From: Micromonospora yangpuensis
GTDB lineage: Bacteria > Actinomycetota > Actinomycetes > Mycobacteriales > Micromonosporaceae
Direction: 5' to 3'
Length of the DNA stretch: 64,000 bases
NCBI RefSeq assembly: GCF_900091615.1
Contig: NZ_FMIA01000002.1
Location: 5,704,001 to 5,768,000, forward strand
Shown here: piece by piece, positions 9,227-19,595 of the stretch
How positions within the stretch are numbered: position 1 is the stretch's first letter
How the letters are laid out: each line of letters begins with the position of its first letter
Translations under genes and position numbers: made by a program
The notes under the pieces: generated by a model
What the model saw: the letters and a program-made list of their open reading frames with translations, nothing else
What the model was told of the DNA's origin: nothing
The model's database searches: none

Positions 9227-10555
9227 CTACCGCAGGAACCCTTCGTAGTTCCGCTGCATGAGCTGGCTCTCGATCTGCTTCACGGTCTCCAGACCGACAC
9301 CGACCATGATCAGCACAGCGGTACCGCCGAACGGGAAGTTGACGTACTGCTCGCTGTCCAGCCAGATGAAGAAGAAGTTCGGCAGGATCGAGATGATCGC
9401 CAGGTACAGCGCGCCCGGCAGGGTGATGCGGCTGAGGATGAAGTCGAGGTAGTCGGCGGTCGGCTTGCCGGGGCGGATGCCCGGCACGAAACCGCCGTAC
9501 TTCTTCATGTTGTCCGCGACCTCGGTCGGGTTGAACGTGATCGACACGTAGAAGTACGTGAAGAAGATGATGAGCAGGAAGTAGACCGAGATGTAGATCG
9601 GGCTGGTCGGGTTGACCAGGTTGTTCTGGATCCACGCCTGCGTCTTGCCCGGGTCGTTCTGGTCGAAGAACTGCAGGGCCAGCTGCGGCAGGTAGAGCAG
9701 CGAGGAACCGAAGATGACCGGGATGACACCCGCCTGGTTGACCTTCAACGGGATGTAGGTCGAGGTGCCGCCGTACATCCGCCGGCCGATCATCCGCTTG
9801 GCGTACTGCACCGGGATCCGGCGCTGCGCCTGCTCGATGAAGGTGACCGCGGTGATGACCACCAGGACCAGCGCGATGACCAGGGCGAACATCTCCCAGC
9901 CCTTGGTCTGCTTGATCTGCCAACCCTCGCTGGGCAGCCGCGCCGCGATCGAGGTGAAGATCAGCACGGACATGCCGTTGCCGACGCCCCGGTCGGTGAT
10001 CAGCTCGCCCAGCCACATGACCACGCCGGTGCCGGCGGTCATCGTCATGACCAGGACGGTCAGGGTCAGCCAGTCCGGGATGCCCGTCCCGGTGGGGATG
10101 ATCGGGAACTGGTCACACTGGTTGTTGAAGAGCTGACCGCTACGGGCCAACGCCACGAACGCCGAGGCCTGGAGCACGCCCAGACCCAGGGTCAGGTACC
10201 GGGTGTACTGGGTGATCTTCGCCTGGCCGGCCTGGCCCTCCTTGCGGAGCTGCTCCAGCCGGGGGATCACCACGGTCAGCAGCTGCAGGATGATCGACGC
10301 GGTGATGTAGGGCATGATGCCCAGCGCGAAGACCGAGAGCTGCAGAAGCGCGCCACCAGAGAAGAGGTTGAGCAGGTTCAGGACACCCGTCGCGCCGTTC
10401 TCCAGCGTGTCGAGGCAGCGTTGCACGTTGCCGTACGAGACGCCGGGGCTGGGGATAGTGGCACCGAGCCGATAGACCGCGATGATGCCTACTGTGAACA
10501 GCAGCTTCTTGCGCAGGTCAGGCGTACGGAACGCACTGAGAAAGGCGGACAGCAA
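9227..10555 (-). CDS. secY: Protein translocase channel subunit SecY
   Basis: Central pore of the Sec translocon. The 442-residue protein has about ten hydrophobic membrane segments. It begins MLSAFLSAFRTPDLRKKLLF and carries family motifs GINALSGGALL-like (NLFSGGALLQLSVFALGIMP), YLTLGLGVLQASAFVAL, the basic cytoplasmic loop RRIPVQYAKRMIGRRMYGG and the C-terminal GGTAVLIMVGVGLETVKQIE. It stands between rplO and adk in the spc operon order. A 232-bp gap to rplO may carry an internal promoter for secY-adk-map, but I could not assign one. Confidence 0.98.
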   Translation of the reverse strand: MLSAFLSAFRTPDLRKKLLFTVGIIAVYRLGATIPSPGVSYGNVQRCLDTLENGATGVLNLLNLFSGGALLQLSVFALGIMPYITASIILQLLTVVIPRLEQLRKEGQAGQAKITQYTRYLTLGLGVLQASAFVALARSGQLFNNQCDQFPIIPTGTGIPDWLTLTVLVMTMTAGTGVVMWLGELITDRGVGNGMSVLIFTSIAARLPSEGWQIKQTKGWEMFALVIALVLVVITAVTFIEQAQRRIPVQYAKRMIGRRMYGGTSTYIPLKVNQAGVIPVIFGSSLLYLPQLALQFFDQNDPGKTQAWIQNNLVNPTSPIYISVYFLLIIFFTYFYVSITFNPTEVADNMKKYGGFVPGIRPGKPTADYLDFILSRITLPGALYLAIISILPNFFFIWLDSEQYVNFPFGGTAVLIMVGVGLETVKQIESQLMQRNYEGFLR

Positions 10556-10787
10556 CTTCTTCCTCCTGCGCGAGGCGGGCCGCCGGTGAACCCTGGCGGG
10601 GCGGGGTGGGTGCCGGGCAGACGCCCGATATCCATAGCTGGGACAGGACTCTAACAGTCCTGTCCCCGTCTGGGCAGGTGTGCCCGGCTACATAAATCGA
10701 TTCCGATGTTACCTGGCCCACATGGTCCGGGCGCACCATGGCGCCCGCCAGTTCGACAACTGACGGGCGCCACGGGTCCGGACCGTT

Positions 10788-11231
10788 CTACAGCTCGGTG
10801 ACGCTGCCACCGGCGGCGGCGATCTTCTCCTTGGCCGACGCGCTGAACGCGTGCGCCGACACCTGGAGCGCCACCCCGCCGAGGTCCCCGGTGCCGAGCA
10901 CCTTGACCGGGTGACCCTTGCGGACCGCGCCGGCCTCGACCAGCTCGACCGGGCCGATCTGGCCGCCGTTGGGGAACAGCTCGGCGAGCCGGTCCAGGTT
11001 GACCACCTGGAAGACCACCTTGAACTTGTTCTTGAAGCCCTTCATCTTCGGCAGGCGCATGTGGATGGGCATCTGCCCACCCTCGAACGCCGGCGAGATG
11101 TTCTTGCGGGCCTTCGAGCCCTTCGTACCGCGACCGGCGGTCTTGCCCTTGGAGCCCTCGCCCCGACCCACCCGGGTCTTGGCGGTCTTGGACCCCGGCG
11201 CCGGACGCAGGTGGTGGACCTTGATCGTCAT
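10788..11231 (-). CDS. rplO: 50S ribosomal protein L15
   Basis: Late-assembly large-subunit protein, 147 residues. It opens [20 protein letters not shown], followed by the Gly/Lys/Arg-rich tail that threads into 23S rRNA and the globular domain [17 protein letters not shown] onward. Its ATG overlaps the TAA of rpmD by one base (TAATG), pointing to translational coupling. Confidence 0.98.
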   Translation of the reverse strand: MTIKVHHLRPAPGSKTAKTRVGRGEGSKGKTAGRGTKGSKARKNISPAFEGGQMPIHMRLPKMKGFKNKFKVVFQVVNLDRLAELFPNGGQIGPVELVEAGAVRKGHPVKVLGTGDLGGVALQVSAHAFSASAKEKIAAAGGSVTEL

Positions 11232-11413
11232 TACTCGACCTCCTCGACCTTCACGAGGTGGCTGACCGTGAAGATCATGCCTCGGATCTCCGGTCGGTCC
11301 TCCTTGACCACCACGTCGTTGATCCGCTTGAGACCGAGCGAACGCAGCGACTCACGCTGGTTGCGCTTGGTCCCGATCTCGGACCGGAGCTGGGTGACCT
11401 TCAGGCGTGCCAT
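11231..11413 (-). CDS. rpmD: 50S ribosomal protein L30
   Basis: 60-residue large-subunit protein. [20 protein letters not shown] and the block [20 protein letters not shown] identify it. The ATG overlaps the rpsE stop (ATGA), and its own stop overlaps the rplO start, so rpsE-rpmD-rplO are coupled. The upstream in-frame extension lies inside rpsE and is not real. Confidence 0.97.
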   Translation of the reverse strand: MARLKVTQLRSEIGTKRNQRESLRSLGLKRINDVVVKEDRPEIRGMIFTVSHLVKVEEVE

Positions 11414-12027
11414 CAGGATGCCACCCCCGCCCGCGACGCCAGCATGGCCGCCGGCGCGACGTCCTCCACCGGAAGACCACGACGGGCCGCGACGGCCTCC
11501 GGGGACTCGAGCCCCTTCAGCGCCGCCACCGTGGCGTGCACGATGTTGATCGGGTTGGACGAGCCGAGGCTCTTGGAGAGCACGTCGTGGATGCCGGCGC
11601 ACTCCAGCACGGCGCGCACCGGACCACCGGCGATGACACCCGTACCGGCCGAGGCCGGCTTGAGCAGCACCACACCGGCGGCGTCCTCGCCCGTGACCGG
11701 GTGCGGGATCGAGGCACCGATCCGCGGCACCTTGAAGAAGTGCTTCTTGGCCTCCTCGACGCCCTTGGCGATCGCCGCGGGCACCTCCTTGGCCTTTCCG
11801 TAGCCCACACCGACGGTGCCGTCGCCGTCGCCCACGATCACCAGGGCGGTGAAGCTGAAGCGACGACCACCCTTCACGACCTTGGCGACGCGGTTGATCG
11901 CGACGACCCGCTCGAGGTGCGGGGTCTTCTCGACGGGCGCGTTTCCGCGGCCGCCCTCACGGCGGTTGTCGCGGCGACCACCCTCGTTGCCACCGGACCC
12001 GCCGCCACGGCGCTGTTGACCTGGCAT
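11413..12027 (-). CDS. rpsE: 30S ribosomal protein S5
   Basis: Small-subunit protein with a role in decoding accuracy and mRNA unwinding at the entry channel. The 204-residue sequence has a low-complexity Gly/Arg/Asn-rich N-terminus of about 35 residues, then the dsRBD-like S5 domain ([20 protein letters not shown]) and the C-terminal domain ([20 protein letters not shown]). The N-terminal extension is longer than in Escherichia coli (about 167 residues) but common in actinobacteria. It is coupled to rpmD. Confidence 0.97.
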   Translation of the reverse strand: MPGQQRRGGGSGGNEGGRRDNRREGGRGNAPVEKTPHLERVVAINRVAKVVKGGRRFSFTALVIVGDGDGTVGVGYGKAKEVPAAIAKGVEEAKKHFFKVPRIGASIPHPVTGEDAAGVVLLKPASAGTGVIAGGPVRAVLECAGIHDVLSKSLGSSNPINIVHATVAALKGLESPEAVAARRGLPVEDVAPAAMLASRAGVAS

Positions 12028-12059
12028 CAGCAGCCTTCCTCTCTCTCGTGACGGGGTTT

Positions 12060-12449
12060 CTAGAACTCGAGCCCGGCTTCGCGGGCGGCGTCGGCAAGCG
12101 CGGCGACCCGCCCCGCGTACCGGTTGCCACCGCGGTCAAAGACGACCTTCGAGACGCCGGCGGCCTTGGCCCGGTCGGCCAGGAGCGCGCCGACCTTGCC
12201 GGCCAGGGCGCTCTTGTCGCCCTCGGTGCCGCGCAGCGACACGTCCAGGGACGAGGCCGACGCCAGGGTGTGACCCTTGTTGTCGTCGACGACCTGGGCG
12301 GTGATGTGCCGCAGCGAACGGGTGACCACGAGGCGGGGACGCTCGGCGGTGCCGCTGACGTTCTTGCGGACCCGGAAGTGCCGACGCGCACGCCCGACGG
12401 CGCGCTTGGCGGCAACGCCGCGGCGGCGCTTGAGCAGCGTGGCGCTCAC
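12060..12449 (-). CDS. rplR: 50S ribosomal protein L18
   Basis: 5S rRNA-binding protein, 129 residues. GTG start; family blocks [20 protein letters not shown] and the C-terminal [20 protein letters not shown] are present. The GTG overlaps the rplF stop (GTGA), so rplF and rplR are coupled. It lies between rplF and rpsE in the spc order. Confidence 0.97.
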   Translation of the reverse strand: MSATLLKRRRGVAAKRAVGRARRHFRVRKNVSGTAERPRLVVTRSLRHITAQVVDDNKGHTLASASSLDVSLRGTEGDKSALAGKVGALLADRAKAAGVSKVVFDRGGNRYAGRVAALADAAREAGLEF

Positions 12450-12988
12450 TTCTTACCTGCCTTTCCGGCCTTGCGGCGGATGACCTCGCCCTGGTACTTG
12501 ACACCCTTGCCCTTGTACGGCTCCGGCGGGCGGATCTTCCGAATGTTGGCGGCGACCTCACCGACCTGCTGCTTGTCGATGCCGGCCACGTGGAACAGGG
12601 TCGGCCGCTCCACCGTGAAGGTGATGCCGTCCGGCGCGGGGACCAGCACCGGGTGCGAGAACCCGAGCGCGAACTCCAGGTCCTTGCCCTTGGCGGTGAC
12701 CCGGTAACCGGTACCGGCGATCTCCAGGCTCTTGCGGTAACCCTCGGTGACGCCGACGATCATGTTGGCGACCAGGGTACGGCTCAGGCCGTGCAGTTCC
12801 TTGGCCTTGCGCTCGTCGTTCGGCCGGTTCACCAGCAGCTGGCCGTCCTCGGCCCGCTCCGCGGTGATCGGCGCGGCGAGCGTGTGCGACAGCTCGCCCT
12901 TCGGGCCCTTGACCCTGACGGTCTGCCCGTCAATGGTGATGTCGACGCCGGAAGGCACCGGGATCGACTTACGTCCAATACGCGACAT
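12446..12988 (-). CDS. rplF: 50S ribosomal protein L6
   Basis: Large-subunit protein near the GTPase centre, 180 residues, two tandem L6 folds. It begins [20 protein letters not shown], and the C-terminal RNA-binding signature is [22 protein letters not shown]. An in-frame ATG further upstream (13036) lies in the rpsH spacer and would add a non-conserved extension, so the ATG at 12988 was chosen. Confidence 0.98.
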   Translation of the reverse strand: MSRIGRKSIPVPSGVDITIDGQTVRVKGPKGELSHTLAAPITAERAEDGQLLVNRPNDERKAKELHGLSRTLVANMIVGVTEGYRKSLEIAGTGYRVTAKGKDLEFALGFSHPVLVPAPDGITFTVERPTLFHVAGIDKQQVGEVAANIRKIRPPEPYKGKGVKYQGEVIRRKAGKAGKK

Positions 12989-13004
12989 TTCTACCTGTCT
13001 CCCG

Positions 13005-13412
13005 TTACCAGACGAAGGCGAGGACTTCCCCGCCAACGCTCCGCTTGCGGGCCTGCCGGTCGGTGAGCAGCCCCTGGGACGTCGAAATGATCGCCACGCC
13101 GAGGCCGCCGAGCACCCGCGGGAGCCCGTCCGACTTGGCGTACACCCGGAGACCGGGCTTGGACACGCGCTTGATGCCGGCCAGGCTCCGCTCGCGGTTC
13201 TGGCCGTACTTCAGCTCGACGACCAGTCGCTTGCCGACGGCACCCTCCTCGGGCTCCTCGACCGACCAGGTGGCGATGTAGCCCTCGGACTTCAGGACCT
13301 CGGCGATGTTCGCCTTGATCTTGGAGTAGGGCATCGTCACCTGGTCGTGGTACGCCTGGTTGGCGTTACGCAGACGCGTGAGCATGTCTGCGATCGGGTC
13401 GGTCATCGTCAT
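13005..13412 (-). CDS. rpsH: 30S ribosomal protein S8
   Basis: 16S rRNA-binding protein and, in many bacteria, the translational repressor of the spc operon. The 135-residue form begins [20 protein letters not shown] and ends with the signature [20 protein letters not shown] and VLAFVW. Two neighbouring ATGs are possible; the upstream one matches the conserved actinobacterial N-terminus. Confidence 0.98.
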   Translation of the reverse strand: MTMTDPIADMLTRLRNANQAYHDQVTMPYSKIKANIAEVLKSEGYIATWSVEEPEEGAVGKRLVVELKYGQNRERSLAGIKRVSKPGLRVYAKSDGLPRVLGGLGVAIISTSQGLLTDRQARKRSVGGEVLAFVW

Positions 13413-13527
13413 GGATATCGTCAGCCTTTCTCGCCGGGGTTCCCGGGGCTCCAAGCCCCGGGCCTACGGCGAAGAGCAATACATGATCGGTGCAAGGGCC
13501 CCGGCGTGAGCCGGGGCGCGTTCGCCC

Positions 13528-13713
13528 TTACCAGGAAGCCTTGGACACGCCCGGCAGCTCACCGCGGTGAGCCATCTCCCGGATGCACACCCGGCAGAGA
13601 CCGAACTTGCGGTAGACCGCCTTGGGGCGCCCGCACCGCTGGCAGCGGGTGTACGCGCGAACCGAGAACTTCGGCTTCGCGGCCGCCTTGAGGATCAGCG
13701 CCTTCTTGGCCAT
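13528..13713 (-). CDS. rpsN: 30S ribosomal protein S14, type Z
   Basis: 61-residue zinc-containing S14. The four ligands are in [20 protein letters not shown], and the C-terminus [17 protein letters not shown] is typical. This is the C+ (zinc-dependent) form; the long C- paralogue used under zinc limitation is not in the window. It is one base downstream of rplE. Confidence 0.98.
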   Translation of the reverse strand: MAKKALILKAAAKPKFSVRAYTRCQRCGRPKAVYRKFGLCRVCIREMAHRGELPGVSKASW

Positions 13714-13714
13714 C

Positions 13715-14284
13715 TCAGTTCTCCTTGAACGGGAAGCCCAGGAGCTTGAGCAGCGCCCGGCCCTCGTCGTCGGTCGTGGCGGTCGTGACCACCGTGATGT
13801 CCATGCCCCGCTGCCGATCGATCTTGTCCTGGTCGATCTCGTGGAACACCGACTGCTCGGTCAGACCGAACGTGTAGTTGCCGTGCCCGTCGAGCTTGCG
13901 CCCGTCCAGACCGCGGAAGTCGCGGATACGCGGCAGCGCGATCGACAGCAGCCGGTCCAGGAACTCCCACATCCGGTCGCCCCGGAGGGTGACCTTCGCG
14001 CCGATCGGCATGCCCTCACGCAGCTTGAACTGCGCGATGGACTTGGTCGCCCGCCGTACCTGCGGCTTCTGGCCGGTGATGGTGGCCAGGTCCCGGACGG
14101 CGCCGTCGATCAGCTTGGCGTCCCGGGCGGCCTCGCCGACACCCATGTTGACGACGATCTTGACCAGCCGCGGCACCTGCATGGGGTTGCCGTAGCTGTG
14201 CTGCTCCTGCAGCTTGGCCACGATCTCGTTGCGGTACCGCTCCTTGAGGCGCGGCATGGTCGTGGTTTCGGTAGCCGTGGTCAT
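13715..14284 (-). CDS. rplE: 50S ribosomal protein L5
   Basis: 5S rRNA-binding protein that also contacts P-site tRNA, 189 residues. Family blocks are [39 protein letters not shown] and [21 protein letters not shown] short Thr-rich N-terminus ([17 protein letters not shown]) precedes the conserved start. Its ATG overlaps the rplX stop (ATGA). Confidence 0.98.
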   Translation of the reverse strand: MTTATETTTMPRLKERYRNEIVAKLQEQHSYGNPMQVPRLVKIVVNMGVGEAARDAKLIDGAVRDLATITGQKPQVRRATKSIAQFKLREGMPIGAKVTLRGDRMWEFLDRLLSIALPRIRDFRGLDGRKLDGHGNYTFGLTEQSVFHEIDQDKIDRQRGMDITVVTTATTDDEGRALLKLLGFPFKEN

Positions 14285-14598
14285 CAGAGGTCCTTACCGG
14301 TGCTACGCGCGATGCGGACCTTCTGGCCACTGTCGTCGATACGGTAACCGACCCGGGTCGGCTTCCCCTCGGAGTCCAGGATCTGCACGTTGGAAACGTG
14401 GATCGGGGCCTCCTGGGTGACGATGCCACCGGTCTTGGCGCCGCGCTGGGTGGTGCTGACGCGGGTGTGCTTCTTGACCCGGTTCACGCCCTCGACCAGG
14501 ACCTTGTCCTGCCGCGGGTAGGCCTGGATGACCTTGCCCTTGGCACCCTTGTCCTTGCCGGCGATGACGATGACCGTGTCGCCCTTCTTGATCTTCAT
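14284..14598 (-). CDS. rplX: 50S ribosomal protein L24
   Basis: Assembly initiator of the large subunit, 104 residues with a KOW domain: [20 protein letters not shown], then [20 protein letters not shown]. The ATG at 14598 follows a GGGAGG sequence. The 82-bp spacer to rplN (14599-14680) contains repeated GAGCGA/GTGAGCGA words resembling dispersed repeats of high-GC actinobacteria. Confidence 0.98.
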   Translation of the reverse strand: MKIKKGDTVIVIAGKDKGAKGKVIQAYPRQDKVLVEGVNRVKKHTRVSTTQRGAKTGGIVTQEAPIHVSNVQILDSEGKPTRVGYRIDDSGQKVRIARSTGKDL

Positions 14599-14680
14599 GC
14601 CCGCGCCTCCCTGCGGTCGGCGCGCGCCTGAAGCTTGCACCTACTGAGCCTGTCGGTTCGCTCACGTCGCTCGCTCACGG

Positions 14681-15049
14681 TCACAACACCTCCGGAGCGA
14701 GAGAAATGATCTTCATGAACCGCTTGTCCCGCAGCTCCCGACCCACCGGGCCGAAGATACGGGTACCGCGCGGGTCGCCACCGTCCTTGATGATGACGGC
14801 GGCGTTCTCGTCGAAGCGAATGTACGAGCCGTCCGGCCGCCGCCGCTCCTTGGCGGTGCGGACGATGACGGCCTTGACGACGTCGCCCTTCTTCACACCG
14901 GCACCCGGGATCGCGTCCTTGACCGTGGCCACGATGACGTCGCCGATACTCGCGTAGCGCCGACCGGAGCCACCGAGAACCCGGATGCACAGGATCTCCC
15001 GGGCACCCGTGTTGTCGGCGACGCGCAGTCGCGACTCCTGCTGAATCAC
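14681..15049 (-). CDS. rplN: 50S ribosomal protein L14
   Basis: Large-subunit interface protein, 122 residues, full length. It begins [20 protein letters not shown], with the family signature [20 protein letters not shown], and ends [20 protein letters not shown]. It lies between rpsQ and rplX and opens the spc section. Confidence 0.98.
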   Translation of the reverse strand: MIQQESRLRVADNTGAREILCIRVLGGSGRRYASIGDVIVATVKDAIPGAGVKKGDVVKAVIVRTAKERRRPDGSYIRFDENAAVIIKDGGDPRGTRIFGPVGRELRDKRFMKIISLAPEVL

Positions 15050-15146
15050 GTCTATCTCCTATGTCTGCCGGTTCTCCGGCCGCCTGCCGCAGCCGGAGCC
15101 TGGCGGAACCTGCGCCCGACTGACGCCGGGCGAGTTCGAGCCTTCG

Positions 15147-15431
15147 CTACTTGGCCTTTTCCAGGATCTCCACGATCCGCCAACGCTTGGTGGCGGAGAG
15201 CGGCCGGGTCTCCATGATCAGGACCCGGTCGCCGGTACCGGCGGCGTTCTGCTCGTCGTGCACCTTCAGCTTGCTGGTCCGGCGCATGATCTTGCCGTAC
15301 AGCGCGTGCTTGACCCGGTCCTCGACCTCGACGACGACGGTCTTGTCCATCTTGTCGCTGACCACCAGGCCCTCACGGACCTTACGGCGCGCCCGCACGG
15401 GAGCCGCGGTGGTGTTGTCGGTCTCGCTCAT
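15147..15431 (-). CDS. rpsQ: 30S ribosomal protein S17
   Basis: 16S rRNA 5' domain-binding protein, 94 residues, OB fold. The family signature [20 protein letters not shown] and the later block [20 protein letters not shown] are present after a short variable N-terminus. Its ATG overlaps the rpmC stop by four bases, so the S10 operon tail rplP-rpmC-rpsQ is tightly coupled. Confidence 0.98.
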   Translation of the reverse strand: MSETDNTTAAPVRARRKVREGLVVSDKMDKTVVVEVEDRVKHALYGKIMRRTSKLKVHDEQNAAGTGDRVLIMETRPLSATKRWRIVEILEKAK

Positions 15432-15664
15432 GATGCAGTCACCTCAGTCGGCGCAGCCGAGAGCCCCAGCTCGCGCTCACGCATGATCGTGTAGATCCGG
15501 GCGATCTCCCGACGGATGACCTGCAGCCGCCGGTTGTTGTCAAGCTGCCCGGTTGCGGCCTGCACGCGGAGGTTGAACAGCTCCGCCTTGGCCTCCCGCA
15601 GCTTCGTGACCAGCTCCTCCTCGGAGAGCTCACGCAGCTCGGAGGCCTTAACGCCCGCTGCCAT
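15428..15664 (-). CDS. rpmC: 50S ribosomal protein L29
   Basis: Helical large-subunit protein at the tunnel exit, 78 residues: [20 protein letters not shown] and the signature [20 protein letters not shown]. The ATG overlaps the rplP stop (ATGA), and the stop overlaps the rpsQ start. Confidence 0.97.
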   Translation of the reverse strand: MAAGVKASELRELSEEELVTKLREAKAELFNLRVQAATGQLDNNRRLQVIRREIARIYTIMRERELGLSAAPTEVTAS

Positions 15665-16089
15665 CAGGACTCACCCACTTCGCGCGTCACAATTCGGCAC
15701 TTCATCGGGAGCTTGTGGATCGCGCGACGCATGGCCTCGCGCGCGATCTGCTCGTTGGGGAAGGACATCTCGAACAGGATCCGTCCCGGCTTCACGTTGG
15801 CCACCCACCACTCGGGCGAACCCTTACCGGAACCCATCCGGGTCTCGGCCGGCTTCTTGGTCAGGGCCTGGTCCGGGAAGACCGAGATCCAGACCTTGCC
15901 ACCACGCTTGATGTGGCGGGTCATCGCGATACGCGCCGACTCGATCTGGCGGTTGGTCACGTACGCCGGCTCCAGAGCCTGGATCCCGAACTCGCCGAAG
16001 ACCACCCGGTTACCGCCCTTGGACGCGCCACTGCGGTCCGGGTGGTGCGGCTTGCGGAAGCCCTTCGGGGGCTTGCGCGGCATCAGCAT
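15664..16089 (-). CDS. rplP: 50S ribosomal protein L16
   Basis: Large-subunit protein needed for peptidyl transfer and A-site tRNA placement, 141 residues. It starts [20 protein letters not shown] and has the family blocks [20 protein letters not shown] and [20 protein letters not shown]. The N-terminus reads [10 protein letters not shown], slightly longer than the usual PRRVKHRK-type start. An AGGAGG eight bases before the ATG supports the start. Confidence 0.98.
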   Translation of the reverse strand: MLMPRKPPKGFRKPHHPDRSGASKGGNRVVFGEFGIQALEPAYVTNRQIESARIAMTRHIKRGGKVWISVFPDQALTKKPAETRMGSGKGSPEWWVANVKPGRILFEMSFPNEQIAREAMRRAIHKLPMKCRIVTREVGES

Positions 16090-16092
16090 CTG

Positions 16093-16962
16093 TCAGCCCT
16101 CCTGCTGCGTTTCTGCCGGCTGAGTGGCGACCGCGGCGACAGCGGCGCTGTCGACCGGCTCGCCGCTCGGCGTCTCGGCCTGCTGCGCGACCGTGGTCGC
16201 GGCGGCGGCCCGGCCGGCCTCGGTACCGCCGGAGGTCGTGCCGGACGAACCGGACCGACCACGACGCGGCCGCTCGGGGCGGTCACCGCGGTCCCGGCGC
16301 GGGCGCGACGGAGCCTCGGCCGGAGTCTCCCGACCCGGCACCGCGTCACCCTTGTAGATCCAGACCTTCACGCCGATCCGGCCGAAGGTGGTACGGGCCT
16401 CGAAGAAGCCGTACTCGATGTTGGCCCGCAGCGTGTGCAGCGGCACCCGGCCCTCGCGGTAGAACTCGGTCCGGCTCATCTCGGCACCACCGAGGCGGCC
16501 CGAGACCTGGACCCGGATGCCCTTGCAGACCGGGTTCTTCATGGCCGACTGCATCGCCTTGCGCATCGCCCGACGGAAGCTGACCCGGCTGGAGAGCTGC
16601 TCGGCCACGCCCTGGGCAACCAGCTGCGCGTCCGACTCGGGGTTCTTCACCTCGATGATGTTCAGCTGCACCTGCTTGCCGGTGAGCTTCTCCAGCTTGC
16701 CGCGGATCTTGTCGGCCTCCGCACCCTTACGGCCGATGACGATGCCCGGCCGGGCGGTGTGGATGTCGACCCGGACCCGGTCGCGGGTGCGCTCGATGTC
16801 GACCTTGGAGATGCCGGCCCGCTCCAGCCCACTGGACATCATCCGGCGGATCTTGACGTCCTCGCCGATGTAGTCCTTGTAGAGCTTGTCCGCGAACCAG
16901 CGGGACTTCCAGTCGGTCGAGATGCCGAGCCGGAACCCGTGCGGGTGAACCTTCTGACCCAT
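16093..16962 (-). CDS. rpsC: 30S ribosomal protein S3
   Basis: mRNA entry-channel protein with helicase function. Residues 1-210 are conserved ([22 protein letters not shown] domain with [21 protein letters not shown]-terminal domain [20 protein letters not shown]). They are followed by a tail of about 70 residues rich in Arg, Gly, Thr and Ala. The 289-residue total is longer than the Escherichia coli protein (233); tails like this are common in actinobacteria. Its ATG overlaps the rplV stop. Confidence 0.97.
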   Translation of the reverse strand: MGQKVHPHGFRLGISTDWKSRWFADKLYKDYIGEDVKIRRMMSSGLERAGISKVDIERTRDRVRVDIHTARPGIVIGRKGAEADKIRGKLEKLTGKQVQLNIIEVKNPESDAQLVAQGVAEQLSSRVSFRRAMRKAMQSAMKNPVCKGIRVQVSGRLGGAEMSRTEFYREGRVPLHTLRANIEYGFFEARTTFGRIGVKVWIYKGDAVPGRETPAEAPSRPRRDRGDRPERPRRGRSGSSGTTSGGTEAGRAAAATTVAQQAETPSGEPVDSAAVAAVATQPAETQQEG

Positions 16963-17459
16963 TACTCGGCGCCCTCCGTCTTGCTCTGCGTCTCCGCCGG
17001 CTCAGCCTGCTTCGTCTCGGCCGGCTCAGCCTGCTTGGCCTCCGCCTGCTTCACCGGAGCGGCCTTCTTCGCCGCGGACTTCTTCGGCGCAGCCGGCGCG
17101 ACAGCCTCGACCGCCACGGTGATGTGGCAGGTCCGCTTGCGGATCCGGTACGCCCGGCCCTGGGCCCGCGGCTGGAACCGCTTCATCGTCGGGCCCTCGT
17201 CGACGTACGCCTCGCTGACGAGCAGCGCGTCGGGGTCCAGCCGCTCGTTGTTCTCCGCGTTGGCGATCGCGCTCGCGAGCACCTTGTACACCTGCTCACT
17301 CGCCGCCTGCGGCGCGAACTGCAGCACCGTGAGCGCCTCCTTCGCGGGCAGGCCGCGGACGAGGTTGACCACCCGGCGCGCCTTCATCGGCGAAATGCGC
17401 ACGTGTCGCGCAATCGCCCGCGCGCCCGGAAGCACCGGAGCGTCGCCCTTTCCTGGCAT
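16962..17459 (-). CDS. rplV: 50S ribosomal protein L22
   Basis: Large-subunit protein lining the exit tunnel. The conserved part is [20 protein letters not shown] onward, with the tunnel beta-hairpin around [20 protein letters not shown]. About 50 residues of Lys/Ala/Glu/Pro-rich tail follow, including three [15 protein letters not shown] repeats, for a total of 165 residues against 110-125 usually. The hairpin residues relevant to macrolides look ordinary. Confidence 0.97.
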   Translation of the reverse strand: MPGKGDAPVLPGARAIARHVRISPMKARRVVNLVRGLPAKEALTVLQFAPQAASEQVYKVLASAIANAENNERLDPDALLVSEAYVDEGPTMKRFQPRAQGRAYRIRKRTCHITVAVEAVAPAAPKKSAAKKAAPVKQAEAKQAEPAETKQAEPAETQSKTEGAE

Positions 17460-17499
17460 CGCTGTAACCCCTTGATCCTCTATCCGTATGCCCGCGGCT

Positions 17500-17781
17500 T
17501 CAGCGCCGGCGGCTCTTCCGGTCGTCCTTCTCGTGACCCTTGAACGTACGGGTCAACGCGAACTCGCCGAGCTTGTGCCCGACCATCGCCTCGGTCACGA
17601 ACACCGGGACGTGCTTACGTCCGTCGTGCACCGCGATCGTGTGCCCCAGGAAGTCCGGGGTGATCGTCGAGCGCCGCGACCAGGTCTTGATGACGTTCTT
17701 GGTGCCCTTTTCGTTCTGCAGCTCCACCTTCTTGAGCAGGTGGCCGTCCACGAACGGGCCCTTCTTCAGGCTGCGAGGCAT
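17500..17781 (-). CDS. rpsS: 30S ribosomal protein S19
   Basis: Small-subunit head protein, 93 residues, full length: [20 protein letters not shown], then [20 protein letters not shown] and [19 protein letters not shown]. It is in the order rplB-rpsS-rplV of the S10 operon. Confidence 0.98.
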   Translation of the reverse strand: MPRSLKKGPFVDGHLLKKVELQNEKGTKNVIKTWSRRSTITPDFLGHTIAVHDGRKHVPVFVTEAMVGHKLGEFALTRTFKGHEKDDRKSRRR

Positions 17782-17793
17782 CTTCTATCTCCC

Positions 17794-18633
17794 TCAGCCG
17801 CGCTTACGCGTGGCGTAGCGACGGCGGACGATCAGCCGGTCACTCGGCTGGCCCTTGCGACGGGTACGGCCCTCGGGCTTACCCTGCGGGTTGACCGGGT
17901 GGCGACCACCGGAGGTCTTACCCTCACCACCACCGTGCGGGTGGTCGACCGGGTTCATGGCGACACCACGGACGGTCGGGCGCTTGCCCTTCCACCGCAT
18001 CCGGCCGGCCTTGCCCCAGTTGATGTTCGACTGGTCGGCGTTGCCGATCTCGCCGATGCTGGCGCGGCAGCGCACGTCGACCCGCCGGATCTCACCGGAG
18101 GGCATCCGCAGGGTCGCGTACGCGCCCTCGCGGCCGAGCAGCTGGATGCCGACGCCGGCCGAACGGGCCAGCTTCGCGCCACCGCCGGGCCGCAGCTCCA
18201 CCGCGTGGATGGTGCTACCGACCGGGATGTTGCGCAGCGGCAGGTTGTTGCCCGGCTTGATGTCCGCGCCCGGACCCGACTCGACGGCGTCGCCCTGCTT
18301 CAGGTCCTTCGGCGCGAGGATGTAGCGCTTCTCGCCGTCGGCGTAGTGCAGCAGCGCGATCCGCGCGGTGCGGTTCGGGTCGTACTCGATGTGGGCGACC
18401 TTCGCCGGTACGCCGTCCTTGTCGACCCGCTTGAAGTCGATCAGACGGTACTGGCGCTTGTGCCCGCCACCGTGGTGCCGCGCGGTGATCCGGCCGTGGA
18501 CGTTACGTCCGCCCTTCTTCGGCAGCGGAGCCAGCAGCGACTTCTCCGGCGTGGACCGGGTGATCTCGGCGAAGTCGGCGACGCTGGAGCCGCGTCGGCC
18601 CGGCGTCGTCGGCTTGTACTTACGGATAGCCAT
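17794..18633 (-). CDS. rplB: 50S ribosomal protein L2
   Basis: Core large-subunit protein at the peptidyl transferase region, 279 residues. It begins [20 protein letters not shown]. The conserved C-terminal signature [18 protein letters not shown], which contains the functionally important histidine, is intact. It lies between rplW and rpsS. Confidence 0.98.
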   Translation of the reverse strand: MAIRKYKPTTPGRRGSSVADFAEITRSTPEKSLLAPLPKKGGRNVHGRITARHHGGGHKRQYRLIDFKRVDKDGVPAKVAHIEYDPNRTARIALLHYADGEKRYILAPKDLKQGDAVESGPGADIKPGNNLPLRNIPVGSTIHAVELRPGGGAKLARSAGVGIQLLGREGAYATLRMPSGEIRRVDVRCRASIGEIGNADQSNINWGKAGRMRWKGKRPTVRGVAMNPVDHPHGGGEGKTSGGRHPVNPQGKPEGRTRRKGQPSDRLIVRRRYATRKRG

Positions 18634-18645
18634 TGTCTACACCCC

Positions 18646-18948
18646 TCAGCTGACCGGGCCGCCGAAGGCCTCGATACGGTCACCGTCAGCCAGCTTCACG
18701 ATCGCCCGCTTGGTCGCCTTGCGCTGACCGAAACCGGTCTTGGTGCGCTTGCGCTTGCCCTGGCGGTTGAGCGTGTTGACCGTCAGGACGCGGACGTTGA
18801 AGATCTGCTGGATAGCGATCTTGATCTCAGTCTTGTTCGCGTCCGGGTGCACCAGGAAGGTGTACCAGTTCCGGTTCAGCTCGCTGTAGCTCTTCTCCGA
18901 GACGACCGGCGCCACGATGATGTCGCGCGGATCGGCAATCGTGCTCAC
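18646..18948 (-). CDS. rplW: 50S ribosomal protein L23
   Basis: Tunnel-exit protein, docking site for trigger factor and SRP, 100 residues. Family blocks are [20 protein letters not shown] and [20 protein letters not shown]. Its start overlaps the rplD stop by four bases. Confidence 0.98.
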   Translation of the reverse strand: MSTIADPRDIIVAPVVSEKSYSELNRNWYTFLVHPDANKTEIKIAIQQIFNVRVLTVNTLNRQGKRKRTKTGFGQRKATKRAIVKLADGDRIEAFGGPVS

Positions 18949-19595
18949 TTGCCACCCTCCTCGGTGGTCTCGGCGGGCACACCCAGGAACTCGTCCAGGG
19001 CGTCCTTGGTGAAGACCACGTCGTCGGCCACCAGCACGTCGTACGTGTTGAGCTGGCCGGCCTCGATCAGGTGCACCCGCGGCTCGTTGCGCAGGGACAG
19101 CCAGTTCAGCTCGTCGGTGGCGGCCAGCACGACCAGCACCCGGCGGGCCTCGGTCACCTTGAGCAGCGTGGCCAGGGCAGCCTTGGTCGACGGCTTCTCG
19201 CCCGAGACGAACGCCTCGACGACGTGCACCTGCCCGGCGCGGGCCCGGTCGGAGAGGGCGCCACGCAGGGCGGCGGCCTTCATCTTCTTCGGGGTCCGCT
19301 GGCTGTAGTCGCGCGGCACGGGACCGTGGACCACGCCACCGCCGGCGAACTGCGGCGCGCGGATCGAGCCCTGCCGGGCCCGACCGGTGCCCTTCTGCTT
19401 GTACGGCTTCTTGCCGCCACCGGCGACCTCGCCGCGGGTCTTGGTCTTGTGCGTGCCCTGCCGGGCAGCCGCGAGCTGAGCCACCACTACCTGGTGCATC
19501 AGCGCGACGTTCGCCTGGACGTCGAAGATGTCGGCCGGCAGCTCGACGGAGCCGCTCTTGCTGCCTTCGACGGTGAGGACGTCAACGGTGGTCAC
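18945..19595 (-). CDS. rplD: 50S ribosomal protein L4
   Basis: Large-subunit protein that reaches into the exit tunnel and, in many bacteria, regulates the S10 operon. The 216-residue sequence has the extended loop signature [20 protein letters not shown] and the C-terminal [20 protein letters not shown]. It overlaps rplC by four bases. Confidence 0.98.
   Translation of the reverse strand: MTTVDVLTVEGSKSGSVELPADIFDVQANVALMHQVVVAQLAAARQGTHKTKTRGEVAGGGKKPYKQKGTGRARQGSIRAPQFAGGGVVHGPVPRDYSQRTPKKMKAAALRGALSDRARAGQVHVVEAFVSGEKPSTKAALATLLKVTEARRVLVVLAATDELNWLSLRNEPRVHLIEAGQLNTYDVLVADDVVFTKDALDEFLGVPAETTEEGGK

Noticed and set aside
7526..10654. A 1042-codon plus-strand frame opposite map, adk and secY
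   Set aside because: Shadow frame created by codon bias; all three minus-strand genes are certain and no ribosome-binding site or family supports the plus strand.
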